Program-made: the position numbers and the translations under genes
In this document: piece after piece, positions 1 to 5,503 of the stretch
Layout: every line of letters starts with the position of its first letter
Position numbering within the stretch: position 1 is the stretch's first letter
Assembly: GCA_036389715.1 (NCBI GenBank)
Contig: DASVWH010000043.1
Span: 1 to 11,531 of the forward strand
Reading direction: 5' to 3'
DNA from: DASVWH01 sp036389715
GTDB lineage: Bacteria; Acidobacteriota; Blastocatellia; Pyrinomonadales; Pyrinomonadaceae
DNA length: 11,531 nucleotides
The notes under the pieces: generated by a model
Databases searched by the model: none
What the model was told of the DNA's origin: nothing
Seen by the model: the letters and a program-made list of their open reading frames with translations, nothing else

Positions 1-600
1 GATCAGGAAGCTGCTCTTGTTAATCCAGTAGCGCACGGTGTCCTGCGGCGTGAACTTGACCTCGACCACGTAGTCGTTGCCTTCGTCGCGCTGGCGGGCC
101 GTCACCAACTGGCCCTCGATGGCGCGGTTCAACGTGCCGAAGCCCATCATCGCCCACTGGCGCGAAGCCGCGACTTCGCTGACGCGAATCGGGTTGCCGA
201 GCAGCATCCCGCCGCCTTCCGTTCCCGTGTAAACGAGGAAGGTCGGCCCGCCGCCCATAGAGGCCATCGCGCCCATCGGGCTGATGTCCAGACGCCTGCG
301 CATCTCCCTGTCCTGGTAGTCCGTGATGCCGACCTTGACTTCCACCGCGCCCGCCAGCACGCTCGCGCCGGTCGAAGCGAAGGCCGCCGCGTTGACATAA
401 CCCTCGCTGCGCGCCGTCAGGTACTGGAGGCCGTGATACTCGCTGCCGCCCTGCGCGACGCGCGTCACGCTGAGCAGCTCGCGGCCCGTCAGGTCATCGG
501 CCCTGGTCGTGCGCGTCGTGGCGGGGATAGCCAGCGCAGCCACTGCCAGGCAGCAGGCTACCAGGGCAACTGTTTTTGTTTTCGCTAAACGTCGAAGCAT
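1..600 (-). CDS. Secreted protein of unknown function, 5' part only (LolA-like fold possible)
   Basis: The reading frame opens at the ATG at 598-600 and stays open for 200 codons to the window edge, so the C-terminus is missing. The N-terminus is a clear Sec-type signal peptide: MLRRLAKTK, then a hydrophobic run (residues about 10-27), then a polar stretch ending TTRA near residue 34. The exported part begins around DDLTGRELL. It has a beta-rich look, a Gly/Met-rich stretch (PMGAMASMGGG) near residue 107-117, and ends in view with VRYWINKSSFLI. The YWI-K-x-x-F/Y-L signature is typical of the curved beta-sheet of LolA-like and outer-membrane lipoprotein-sorting-like proteins, so that fold is possible, but I do not recognise the family securely. 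A GAGGAG at 613-618 lies 12 nt from the start, longer than ideal. It is the last gene of the minus-strand series, 467 bp from the PP2C gene. Confidence 0.75.
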   Translation of the reverse strand, partial: MLRRLAKTKTVALVACCLAVAALAIPATTRTTRADDLTGRELLSVTRVAQGGSEYHGLQYLTARSEGYVNAAAFASTGASVLAGAVEVKVGITDYQDREMRRRLDISPMGAMASMGGGPTFLVYTGTEGGGMLLGNPIRVSEVAASRQWAMMGFGTLNRAIEGQLVTARQRDEGNDYVVEVKFTPQDTVRYWINKSSFLI

Positions 601-1067
601 GGTTTCCAATTTCTCCTCGTAAAATCCGCGCGCACAGCGTCTGCGTGACGACTGCGACGGCGCGGGATAGGTTAGGGGGTTCCGAAAAACAACTCTCAAA
701 TCGAGACCGAACGTCTCCGGTAATGCTCTCAGGATTGCGTTCAAATGGCTCTCAAACTGCCTCTATCTACTAACGCGAGAATCCCTCTGCAATCCAATCA
801 TGCGACGCTCACCCTCTGAATTACCTGTGGTCCGGGAAGGACGTGTCCGTGTGAACATCTTGCGGGGGAAAATCGGCCCGCCGCGTATGCAGAGAGCGCG
901 AACGCCCGCGCGAATTGATTCAAGGTCTGAGCTGTTGGCCGGTAGCGAAATGCAGAGAGAGTAAAAACCCTCTGGATTCCTGCGTGCGATCTAGTTAGAG
1001 ACGGGCCGGGATGTTACTGGCGGCGAGTGTCGTTGTCAATTCTTATTCCCGGCGGCCCGTCGGAAAA
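601..1067 (-). other. 467-bp gene-free spacer / possible long 5' leader
   Basis: I see no convincing gene, tRNA or known riboswitch here. It holds a sigma70-like promoter at its right end pointing left, so nearly all of it could be leader RNA of the gene starting at 600. The 10-mer ATGCAGAGAG occurs twice (887-896 and 950-959), and CCCTCTG (CAGAGGG on the minus strand) occurs three times, near 783, 813 and 968. Short ORFs across it have no recognisable content. Confidence 0.5.
1011..1039 (-). promoter_or_regulatory. Sigma70-like promoter reading toward the gene at 1-600
   Basis: On the minus strand, TTGACA (1034-1039) is a perfect -35 box. It is followed after exactly 17 nt by TAACAT (1011-1016), a 4/6 match to TATAAT. 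Transcription would start near 1004, just downstream of the PP2C stop codon, giving a leader of about 400 nt before the ATG at 600. This is a motif match only. Confidence 0.45.
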
Positions 1068-2003
1068 TCAGGCGGCGGGGTCTGTCTGCGGCTCGGAATC
1101 GCCGAGCGTCGTGTCTTCTTCCATCGGCGGCAGCTCGATGGTGATCTTCTCGGAGGCGGGCTCGGGCAGGTCGTCGCCCGTAAACCTGGCCAGGACGACC
1201 GTGATGTTGTCTTCGCCGCCGCGCTCGTTGGCCTCCGAGACGAGCGCCTCGCAGGCAGCCGCCAGGTCGCCGTCGGCTTCCGTAATGATGCGGCGGATGT
1301 CGTCGGCCCGGAGCTTGCCCGAGAGCCCGTCGCTGCACAGGAGCAGCATGTCCCCGCGACGGATGCGCAGCCGCCCCGTAACTGGCGCAAGCTCGCTCTG
1401 CGCGCCGAGCGCCTGAAGGATGACGTTGCGAAACATGTGCGTTTCGGCTTCGGCTTCGCTGATCTGCCCGACATCTACGAGCTGCTGAACGAGCGACTGG
1501 TCCTTGGTCGCCAGCTTGATCTGATCGCCGCGAATAACGTAAGCACGGCTGTCGCCGACCTGGACGAGGTCGAGCAGGTCGTCCTTGATGGCCGCACCTG
1601 TGAAGGTCGCGCCCATCCCGGCGCAGCGCGTGTCTTCCTGGCTCTTGTGATGAATCGCCAGATTGGCGTAAACGGTGGCATTGCGGAGGTAATCAACGAG
1701 GGGGCGTCCGTCTTCGCCGGTCTCGTCGGGGGCATCTGCTTCGCTCTCGACGAGCATCTCGCGGACGGTTTCTACCGCCATCCGGCTCGCCACATCCCCG
1801 GCCAGCGCGCCGCCCATCCCATCCGAAACGACCAGCACCATGCCCTTGTCGCCAAGCTCGAAACGGTTAAGCTCGGCGGGCGGCTCAGAGCCGTCCGAGC
1901 CCGTCCAGGTCCTGGTCGTAGACAGGTCCAGGAGGAGGAAATTGTCTTCGTTCCCACGCCGTACACGACCAACGTCGGATTTTGCGTGAAGCTCTATAAT
2001 CAT
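1068..2003 (-). CDS. PP2C-family (PPM) serine/threonine protein phosphatase
   Basis: A 311-residue soluble PPM phosphatase, expected to remove phosphate from Ser/Thr (or Thr/Tyr) residues of proteins using two metal ions. The family motifs appear in order: SDVGRVRRGNEDN (residues 9-21), VVSDGMGG with metal-binding D61 and G62 (58-65), GMGATFTG (129-136), VGDSRAY (149-155), TKDQSLV (166-172), CSDGLSG with D225 (223-229) and GGEDNITV with D265 (262-269). All metal-binding acidic residues look intact. There is no signal peptide or TM segment, and the last 35 residues or so are an acidic, probably disordered tail. A 12-residue Ser/Gly/Pro-rich insertion follows strand one (about 33-45). The start ATG has no Shine-Dalgarno; heptamer repeats occupy the upstream sequence. 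The obvious in-window partner is the Hanks kinase at 7565-9196, on the other strand. That pairing is inference. Confidence 0.95.
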   Translation of the reverse strand: MIIELHAKSDVGRVRRGNEDNFLLLDLSTTRTWTGSDGSEPPAELNRFELGDKGMVLVVSDGMGGALAGDVASRMAVETVREMLVESEADAPDETGEDGRPLVDYLRNATVYANLAIHHKSQEDTRCAGMGATFTGAAIKDDLLDLVQVGDSRAYVIRGDQIKLATKDQSLVQQLVDVGQISEAEAETHMFRNVILQALGAQSELAPVTGRLRIRRGDMLLLCSDGLSGKLRADDIRRIITEADGDLAAACEALVSEANERGGEDNITVVLARFTGDDLPEPASEKITIELPPMEEDTTLGDSEPQTDPAA

Positions 2004-2010
2004 AAGCGAT

Positions 2011-2136
2011 GGTCAATCGTTAATGGCAAATCGAGTACCTGGTAAATAGTGAATGGTCAATCGTCAATAGAAAAAGAGAGACAAGAGGCTGACGTTTAGG
2101 GACGCGCTTTTAGCTATTCACGATTGCCGATACACT
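2011..2136. repeat. Inverted heptamer-array element A (family NGTNAAT / ATTNACN)
   Basis: The left arm reads as 7-nt units of consensus NGTNAAT: three at 2011-2031, a 9-nt interruption at 2032-2040, then four at 2041-2068 (GGTAAAT, AGTGAAT, GGTCAAT, CGTCAAT). The right arm has the complementary orientation: ATTCACG (2116-2122), ATTGCCG (2123-2129) and ATACACT (2130-2136). The last unit overlaps the TAG stop of the PLP lyase (2135-2137). The 47-nt core (2069-2115) starts AGAAAAAGA and ends GACGCGCTTTTAGCT. Core and units match element B at 5350-5495, so the two are copies of one family. The arms are degenerate and would pair only partly. Confidence 0.85.
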
Positions 2137-3274
2137 AAACTTTCTCAAGCGCCTGATCCAGGTCAGCGATAATGTCGTCCGTGTCTTCAATACCCACCGA
2201 GATGCGGACGAGGCCCTCGGTGATGCCGAGCCGGGCGCGCGTCTCGGGCAAGACGGAAGCGTGAGTCATCGTGGCCGGATGCGAAATCAGGGTCTCGACC
2301 CCGCCCAGACTCTCTGCAAGCGTGCACAGCTTAACAGATTCCAGCACCGTGCGCGCGGCTTCGAGCGAACCCAGCTCGAAAGCGACCATCCCGCCGAAGC
2401 CCTTCTGCTGGCGCTTGGCTAGATCGTGCTGGCGGTGCGAGAGCGAGCCTGGATAATAAATCTTCTGCACCTTCGGATGCTCTTCGAGAAACGCGGCGAC
2501 GGCGCGGCCCGAGCGGTCGTGCTGCTCCATCCTCAACGCCAGCGTCTTGGTCCCGCGCAGGACGAGCCAGGAATCGAACGGCGAGAGAATGGCCCCGGCG
2601 CTATTTTGCACGAAACCGAGCCAGTTGGCATCCTCTTCGTCGTTGAGCACGACGATGCCGCCCACCCCGTCCGAATGCCCGTTGAGGTATTTAGTAGTGG
2701 AATGCACCACTATGTCAACACCGAAATCGAGCGGACGCTGGAGATAGGGCGACATGAAAGTGTTATCGCAGACGACCTTGGCCCCGGCGGCGTGCGCGAT
2801 GTCGGAGACGGCTTGCAGGTCCGTGACGATCATCACGGGGTTGGTCGGCGTCTCGACGAAGACCATCCGGGTGTTCTCTTTGATGGCCGCTTCGACATTG
2901 GTCACGTCCGAAGTGTCTGCGAAATCAAACTCGATCTTGTAGTTGGCCAGGATGCGTGTGAAGAGACGAAACGTGCCGCCGTAAGTATTGTCCGAGACGA
3001 TGACGTGCTCGCCAGCCTTGACGAGCCGCATGGTCGCATCAATGGCCGCCATCCCGGAAGCGAAAGCGTAGCCGAACCGCGCGCCTTCGAGGGCCGCGAT
3101 GTTGCGTTCGAGCGCCATCCTGGTCGGGTTCTGCGTGCGCGCATACTCGAACCCCTTGTGCCGCCCCATCCCGTCCTGCGCGTAGGTCGAAGTCTGGTAA
3201 ATCGGGACGGTGACGGAGCCGGTCGCCGGATCGGCCTCCTGCCCCGCGTGAATAGCTGTTGTCGCGAAACCCAT
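2135..3274 (-). CDS. PLP-dependent Cys/Met metabolism enzyme (cystathionine gamma-synthase / gamma-lyase type, metB/mccB-like)
   Basis: A 379-residue fold-type I PLP enzyme of the Cys/Met-metabolism family, full length compared with relatives of about 380-390. The Schiff-base lysine is K195 in HSTTKYLNGHSD. D170 in CDNTF should contact the PLP ring nitrogen; the 25-residue spacing is the same as I recall for E. coli MetB (D173/K198). YARTQNPTR (44-52) supplies the phosphate-binding Tyr/Arg of the neighbouring subunit. SGMAAI follows near residue 75, and SLGGVETLISHPATMTHA near the C-terminus is the family signature. Sequence alone does not separate gamma-synthase (methionine synthesis) from gamma-lyase (cysteine from cystathionine). 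The upstream neighbour is a cysteine synthase/CBS-type enzyme 85 nt away on the same strand, which fits either direction of transsulfuration. The ATG at 3274 gives the canonical MGFATTAIHAG start. Confidence 0.93.
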   Translation of the reverse strand: MGFATTAIHAGQEADPATGSVTVPIYQTSTYAQDGMGRHKGFEYARTQNPTRMALERNIAALEGARFGYAFASGMAAIDATMRLVKAGEHVIVSDNTYGGTFRLFTRILANYKIEFDFADTSDVTNVEAAIKENTRMVFVETPTNPVMIVTDLQAVSDIAHAAGAKVVCDNTFMSPYLQRPLDFGVDIVVHSTTKYLNGHSDGVGGIVVLNDEEDANWLGFVQNSAGAILSPFDSWLVLRGTKTLALRMEQHDRSGRAVAAFLEEHPKVQKIYYPGSLSHRQHDLAKRQQKGFGGMVAFELGSLEAARTVLESVKLCTLAESLGGVETLISHPATMTHASVLPETRARLGITEGLVRISVGIEDTDDIIADLDQALEKV

Positions 3275-3280
3275 AAAATC

Positions 3281-3361
3281 AGTTTCCGGTTTTCAGTTTC
3301 CGGTTTTCAGTTAAAAGCAGGCTGGTCCTGACTTAAAACTGAAAACCGGAAACTGAAAACT
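3281..3361. repeat. Inverted heptamer-array element C (family RGTTTYC), perfect 24-bp stem
   Basis: The left arm is tandem 7-nt units AGTTTCC (3281-3287), GGTTTTC (3288-3294), AGTTTCC (3295-3301) and GGTTTTC (3302-3308), then AGTTAAA. The right arm is the reverse complement: TAAAACT (3334-3340), GAAAACC (3341-3347), GGAAACT (3348-3354) and GAAAACT (3355-3361). Positions 3289-3312 pair perfectly with 3337-3360, giving 24 bp with a 24-nt loop (3313-3336). The element fills nearly the whole gap between the two PLP enzyme genes. It overlaps the TAG of the upstream gene (3360-3362) and ends 6 nt before the next ATG. There is no T-tract, so it is not an ordinary intrinsic terminator. Confidence 0.93.
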
Positions 3362-4289
3362 AATCGAATATTCCCTGGCTCATGTAGCGCTCGGCCCCGT
3401 CGGGAAAGAGCGTGACGATGCGCTTTCCGTGGCCCAGGCGTTCGGCGATCCGGTAAGCGGCGGCGGCGGCCGCGCCGGATGAGCCTCCGGCCAGCACGCC
3501 TTCTGTCTGCGCCAGCTTGCGCACGGTTGCGAAAGCCTCCTGATCGGTAATCATCATAATCTCGTCGGCCACACTCATGTCGCAGTTGGGCGGCACAAAT
3601 TGCGATTGGCCGATGCCTTCGACCTTGTGCTGGCCGGGCGGGCCGCCGCCGAAGATGGAGCCCTCCGGCTCGATCAGCACACAGAGAACCTGCGGATTGA
3701 GCTTTTTGACGGCGCGGGCGATGCCCGTGAATGTCCCGGCCGTGCCCGCCCCGATGACGAGGGCGTCAATGCGTCCCTCCATCTGCTCGATGATCTCGCG
3801 GGCGGTGGTCCGTTCGTGATAACAGGGATTGGAGGGATTCTCGAACTGCTGCGGGACAAAGCTGTCCTTGATCTCTTCGCAGAGCTGGCGCGCGCGCGCG
3901 ATAGCGCCCTTCATCCCCTCTTCCTTGGTGACGTACTCGATCTCGCCGCCGAGGGCCTCCATGACCTTCATCTTCTCACGCGAGTAGCCTTCCGGTACAC
4001 AGAGAATGACCCTGTAGCCGCGCGCCACCCCGACGAGCGCGAGCCCGATGCCCGTGTTCCCGGCCGTCGGTTCGATAATGGTCGAGCCGGGGCGCAGTTG
4101 CCCGCGCTCTTCGGCGTCGAGAATCATCCCGAGCGCGGCACGGTCTTTGACCGACCCACCGGGGTTGAAATATTCGAGCTTGGCGTAAATATCTGCGAGC
4201 GGCGGTCTGGCAAAGCGCGCGAGGTGCAGCAGCGGAGTCTTGCCCACCAATTCAATGATGTTCTCGGTCGTCCCTGAAGGCATTAACAT
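3360..4289 (-). CDS. Cysteine synthase / cystathionine beta-synthase family PLP enzyme (CysK/CysM/MccA-like)
   Basis: A 309-residue fold-type II PLP enzyme. NPGGSVKDR carries the Schiff-base lysine K48. EPTAGNTG (73-80) is the substrate-carboxylate loop, and GAGTAGT is the PLP-phosphate loop. SSGAA near the C-terminus is where the family has the Ser facing the PLP ring. The loop reads TAGNTG rather than the TSGNTG usual in CysK and CBS. I recall the alanine form from O-acetylserine-dependent cystathionine beta-synthases of the MccA/YrhA type. Together with the adjacent gamma-lyase/synthase gene, this makes a reverse-transsulfuration pair (homocysteine to cysteine) a reasonable reading, but plain cysteine synthase is not excluded. 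There is no C-terminal CBS regulatory domain. Two in-frame starts are possible, ATG at 4289 or 4283 (MLM). The conserved region begins near residue 9 either way. Confidence 0.92.
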   Translation of the reverse strand: MLMPSGTTENIIELVGKTPLLHLARFARPPLADIYAKLEYFNPGGSVKDRAALGMILDAEERGQLRPGSTIIEPTAGNTGIGLALVGVARGYRVILCVPEGYSREKMKVMEALGGEIEYVTKEEGMKGAIARARQLCEEIKDSFVPQQFENPSNPCYHERTTAREIIEQMEGRIDALVIGAGTAGTFTGIARAVKKLNPQVLCVLIEPEGSIFGGGPPGQHKVEGIGQSQFVPPNCDMSVADEIMMITDQEAFATVRKLAQTEGVLAGGSSGAAAAAAYRIAERLGHGKRIVTLFPDGAERYMSQGIFD

Positions 4290-4351
4290 TTCTTACCAAT
4301 AACAGATCATAAATAGCAAGAGCATCAAAACTTTATATGTGTGGAAAACGC

Positions 4352-4380
4352 ATGGTAGCCCGCAGGGGCTGTAGTGTCAA
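4352..4380 (-). promoter_or_regulatory. Sigma70-like promoter for the cysteine synthase family gene
   Basis: On the minus strand, TTGACA (4375-4380) is followed after 17 nt by TACCAT (4352-4357), a 4/6 match to TATAAT. The start would be near 4345, giving a leader of roughly 55 nt before the ATG at 4289. A short dyad (AGCCC-N4-GGGCT, 4357-4370) lies between the two boxes, a position where a repressor could act. This is motif evidence only. Confidence 0.45.
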
Positions 4381-4513
4381 ACGAGCGCGCTGAAGAGCTA
4401 AGCGGCGGTGGAAGGCAGAGGGGACGAAAGCCCTGAGGATTGAAGTTCGAGCGCCGTTCTTTGGCGCTGGCTTTGTGCCTGGCGGACCGGGAGGGCTTCG
4501 GGCCTGGCTTTTG

Positions 4514-4543
4514 TTGACAGTGCCGGTGGCGGCGGGTTATCGT
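4514..4543 (+). promoter_or_regulatory. Sigma70-like promoter for kdsB, placing the start site at the GTG
   Basis: TTGACA (4514-4519) is a perfect -35 box. After 18 nt, TATCGT (4538-4543) matches TATAAT at 4 of 6 positions. The expected transcription start, about 7 nt downstream, is 4550-4552, which coincides with the GTG start codon at 4552. No Shine-Dalgarno lies at a usable distance from that GTG. Together this suggests a leaderless kdsB transcript. Confidence 0.45.
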
Positions 4544-4551
4544 GTTGGCCC

Positions 4552-5361
4552 GTGAATCACACGGCTTCATCTCCTCAGCCAAATGCCGTCGCCATCATCC
4601 CCGCACGCTACGCTTCGACCCGTCTACCCGGTAAACCGCTGCTCGAAATCGCCGGACGGCCCATGATTCTGCATGTCGTCGGACGCGCCCTGGCGGCACG
4701 CAACATCGCGCGGGCGATTGTCGCCACGGACGACCCGCGCATCCTGAAAGTCGTTGAAGATGCAGGGTTTGAGGCGATGATGACGGCCGCCGAGCACCCG
4801 AGCGGCAGCGACCGCCTGGCCGAAGTGGCAGCCGGGCTCGACGGCGTGGACCTGATCGTCAACGTTCAGGGCGACGAGCCGCTGATCTCGCCGCAGACCA
4901 TCGAGCGCGCGGTTGACGCGCTGGCCGGGGACGACGAAGCGCAGATTGTGACCACCTGCGAGCCGCTGACGCAGGCGGCCGATGTCTTGAGCCCCGATGT
5001 CGTCAAGGTCGTGACGGACGTGCACGGGCGTGCGCTCTACTTTTCACGCTCGCCCATTCCGTACCCGCGCGAGGCCGTGCGGCGACACGGCACGCTCCGG
5101 GCGGCGCTTGAGCTTGAGCCGTCGCTGCTCTCGCGCTTTCGCAAGCACACGGGGCTTTATGCCTACCGGCGCGGCTTTTTGTTAGAATATACGGGTTGGC
5201 CGCAAAGTGAGCTGGAACGCGACGAATCGCTTGAGCAGTTGCGCGCGCTTGAGCGCGGGATAACCATTCGGGTAATCGAAACCCGCTCGCCTTCAATCGG
5301 CGTTGACACCGAGCAAGACCTTGAGCGCGTGCGGCGAATGATGGAGGGAAGTCAATCTTAA
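4552..5361 (+). CDS. kdsB: 3-deoxy-manno-octulosonate cytidylyltransferase (CMP-Kdo synthetase)
   Basis: KdsB activates Kdo in the cytoplasm (CTP + Kdo to CMP-Kdo + PPi) for transfer to lipid A. The 269-residue protein carries the nucleotide-binding signature AIIPARYASTRLPGKPL (14-30), NVQGDEP with metal-binding D108 (104-110), the stretch ending YFSRSPIPYPR, HTGLYAYRRGFL, EQLRALERGI, and the C-terminal GVDTEQDLERV with a second conserved Asp (D252). It is slightly longer than the usual 245-260, with a 12-residue N-terminal extension and about a dozen residues more near RRHGTLRAALELEPSLL. GTG at 4552 is the only plausible start: no ATG/GTG/TTG lies in frame just upstream, and the conserved domain begins at residue 13. 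The last codons and TAA stop lie inside the first units of heptamer element B, so the C-terminal SQS is repeat-derived. pyrG downstream supplies its CTP. Confidence 0.96.
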   Translation: MNHTASSPQPNAVAIIPARYASTRLPGKPLLEIAGRPMILHVVGRALAARNIARAIVATDDPRILKVVEDAGFEAMMTAAEHPSGSDRLAEVAAGLDGVDLIVNVQGDEPLISPQTIERAVDALAGDDEAQIVTTCEPLTQAADVLSPDVVKVVTDVHGRALYFSRSPIPYPREAVRRHGTLRAALELEPSLLSRFRKHTGLYAYRRGFLLEYTGWPQSELERDESLEQLRALERGITIRVIETRSPSIGVDTEQDLERVRRMMEGSQS

Positions 5362-5495
5362 ATAGTGAATCGTAAATAGTGAATCGTAAATAGAAAAAGA
5401 AAGAGAGAGGCTTTAAGTCGCAGACGCGCGCTTTTATCTATTCACCATTTACGATTCACTATTTACTATTGACGATTTACCATTCACGATTTACG
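5350..5495. repeat. Inverted heptamer-array element B (family NGTNAAT / ATTNACN)
   Basis: The left arm has six 7-nt units from 5350 to 5391: AGTCAAT, CTTAAAT, AGTGAAT, CGTAAAT, AGTGAAT, CGTAAAT. The right arm has eight uninterrupted units of ATTNACN from 5440 to 5495: ATTCACC, ATTTACG, ATTCACT, ATTTACT, ATTGACG, ATTTACC, ATTCACG, ATTTACG. Positions 5372-5391 and 5447-5466 are perfect 20-nt reverse complements. The 48-nt core (5392-5439) starts AGAAAAAGA and ends GACGCGCGCTTTTATCT, matching the core of element A. The left arm includes the kdsB stop codon (5359-5361), and the right arm ends 8 nt before the next ATG (5504). It is strikingly AT-rich against its surroundings. Confidence 0.95.
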
Positions 5496-5503
5496 GGATA
5501 CTT

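Larger units (their letters stand above)
4290..4551. other. 262-bp divergent intergenic region
   Basis: It separates the minus-strand sulfur genes from plus-strand kdsB and contains a candidate promoter for each side. It also has small dyads: AGCCC (4357-4361) with GGGCT (4366-4370), and AGCGCC (4450-4455) with GGCGCT (4463-4468). A minus-strand reading frame across 4325-4582 encodes an Arg/Ser/Pro-rich peptide overlapping the kdsB start; I do not accept it as a gene. The sequence style around 4350-4480 resembles a dispersed intergenic repeat, but no second copy is in the window. Confidence 0.5.

Noticed and set aside
1011..2045. Long plus-strand open frame (344 codons) opposite the PP2C gene
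   Set aside because: It is exactly antisense to a gene with every PPM motif intact; the translation is unrecognisable and reflects high-GC codon bias.
3281..3361. Element C as a rho-independent terminator
   Set aside because: The stem is long but not GC-rich, and no T-tract follows on either strand before the next gene.
4333..4338. TATAAA on the minus strand as the -10 box of the cysteine synthase family gene
   Set aside because: The hexamer is good but no acceptable -35 lies 16-18 nt upstream; TTGACA-N17-TACCAT is the better pair.
4325..4582. 85-codon minus-strand frame in the divergent spacer
   Set aside because: It overlaps the kdsB start and candidate promoters, is low-complexity with no domain, and has no ribosome binding site that I can see.
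2011..5495. Heptamer arrays as a CRISPR array
   Set aside because: Units are 7 nt and contiguous with no unique spacers, and there are no cas genes; the layout is two inverted arms, not direct repeats with spacers.
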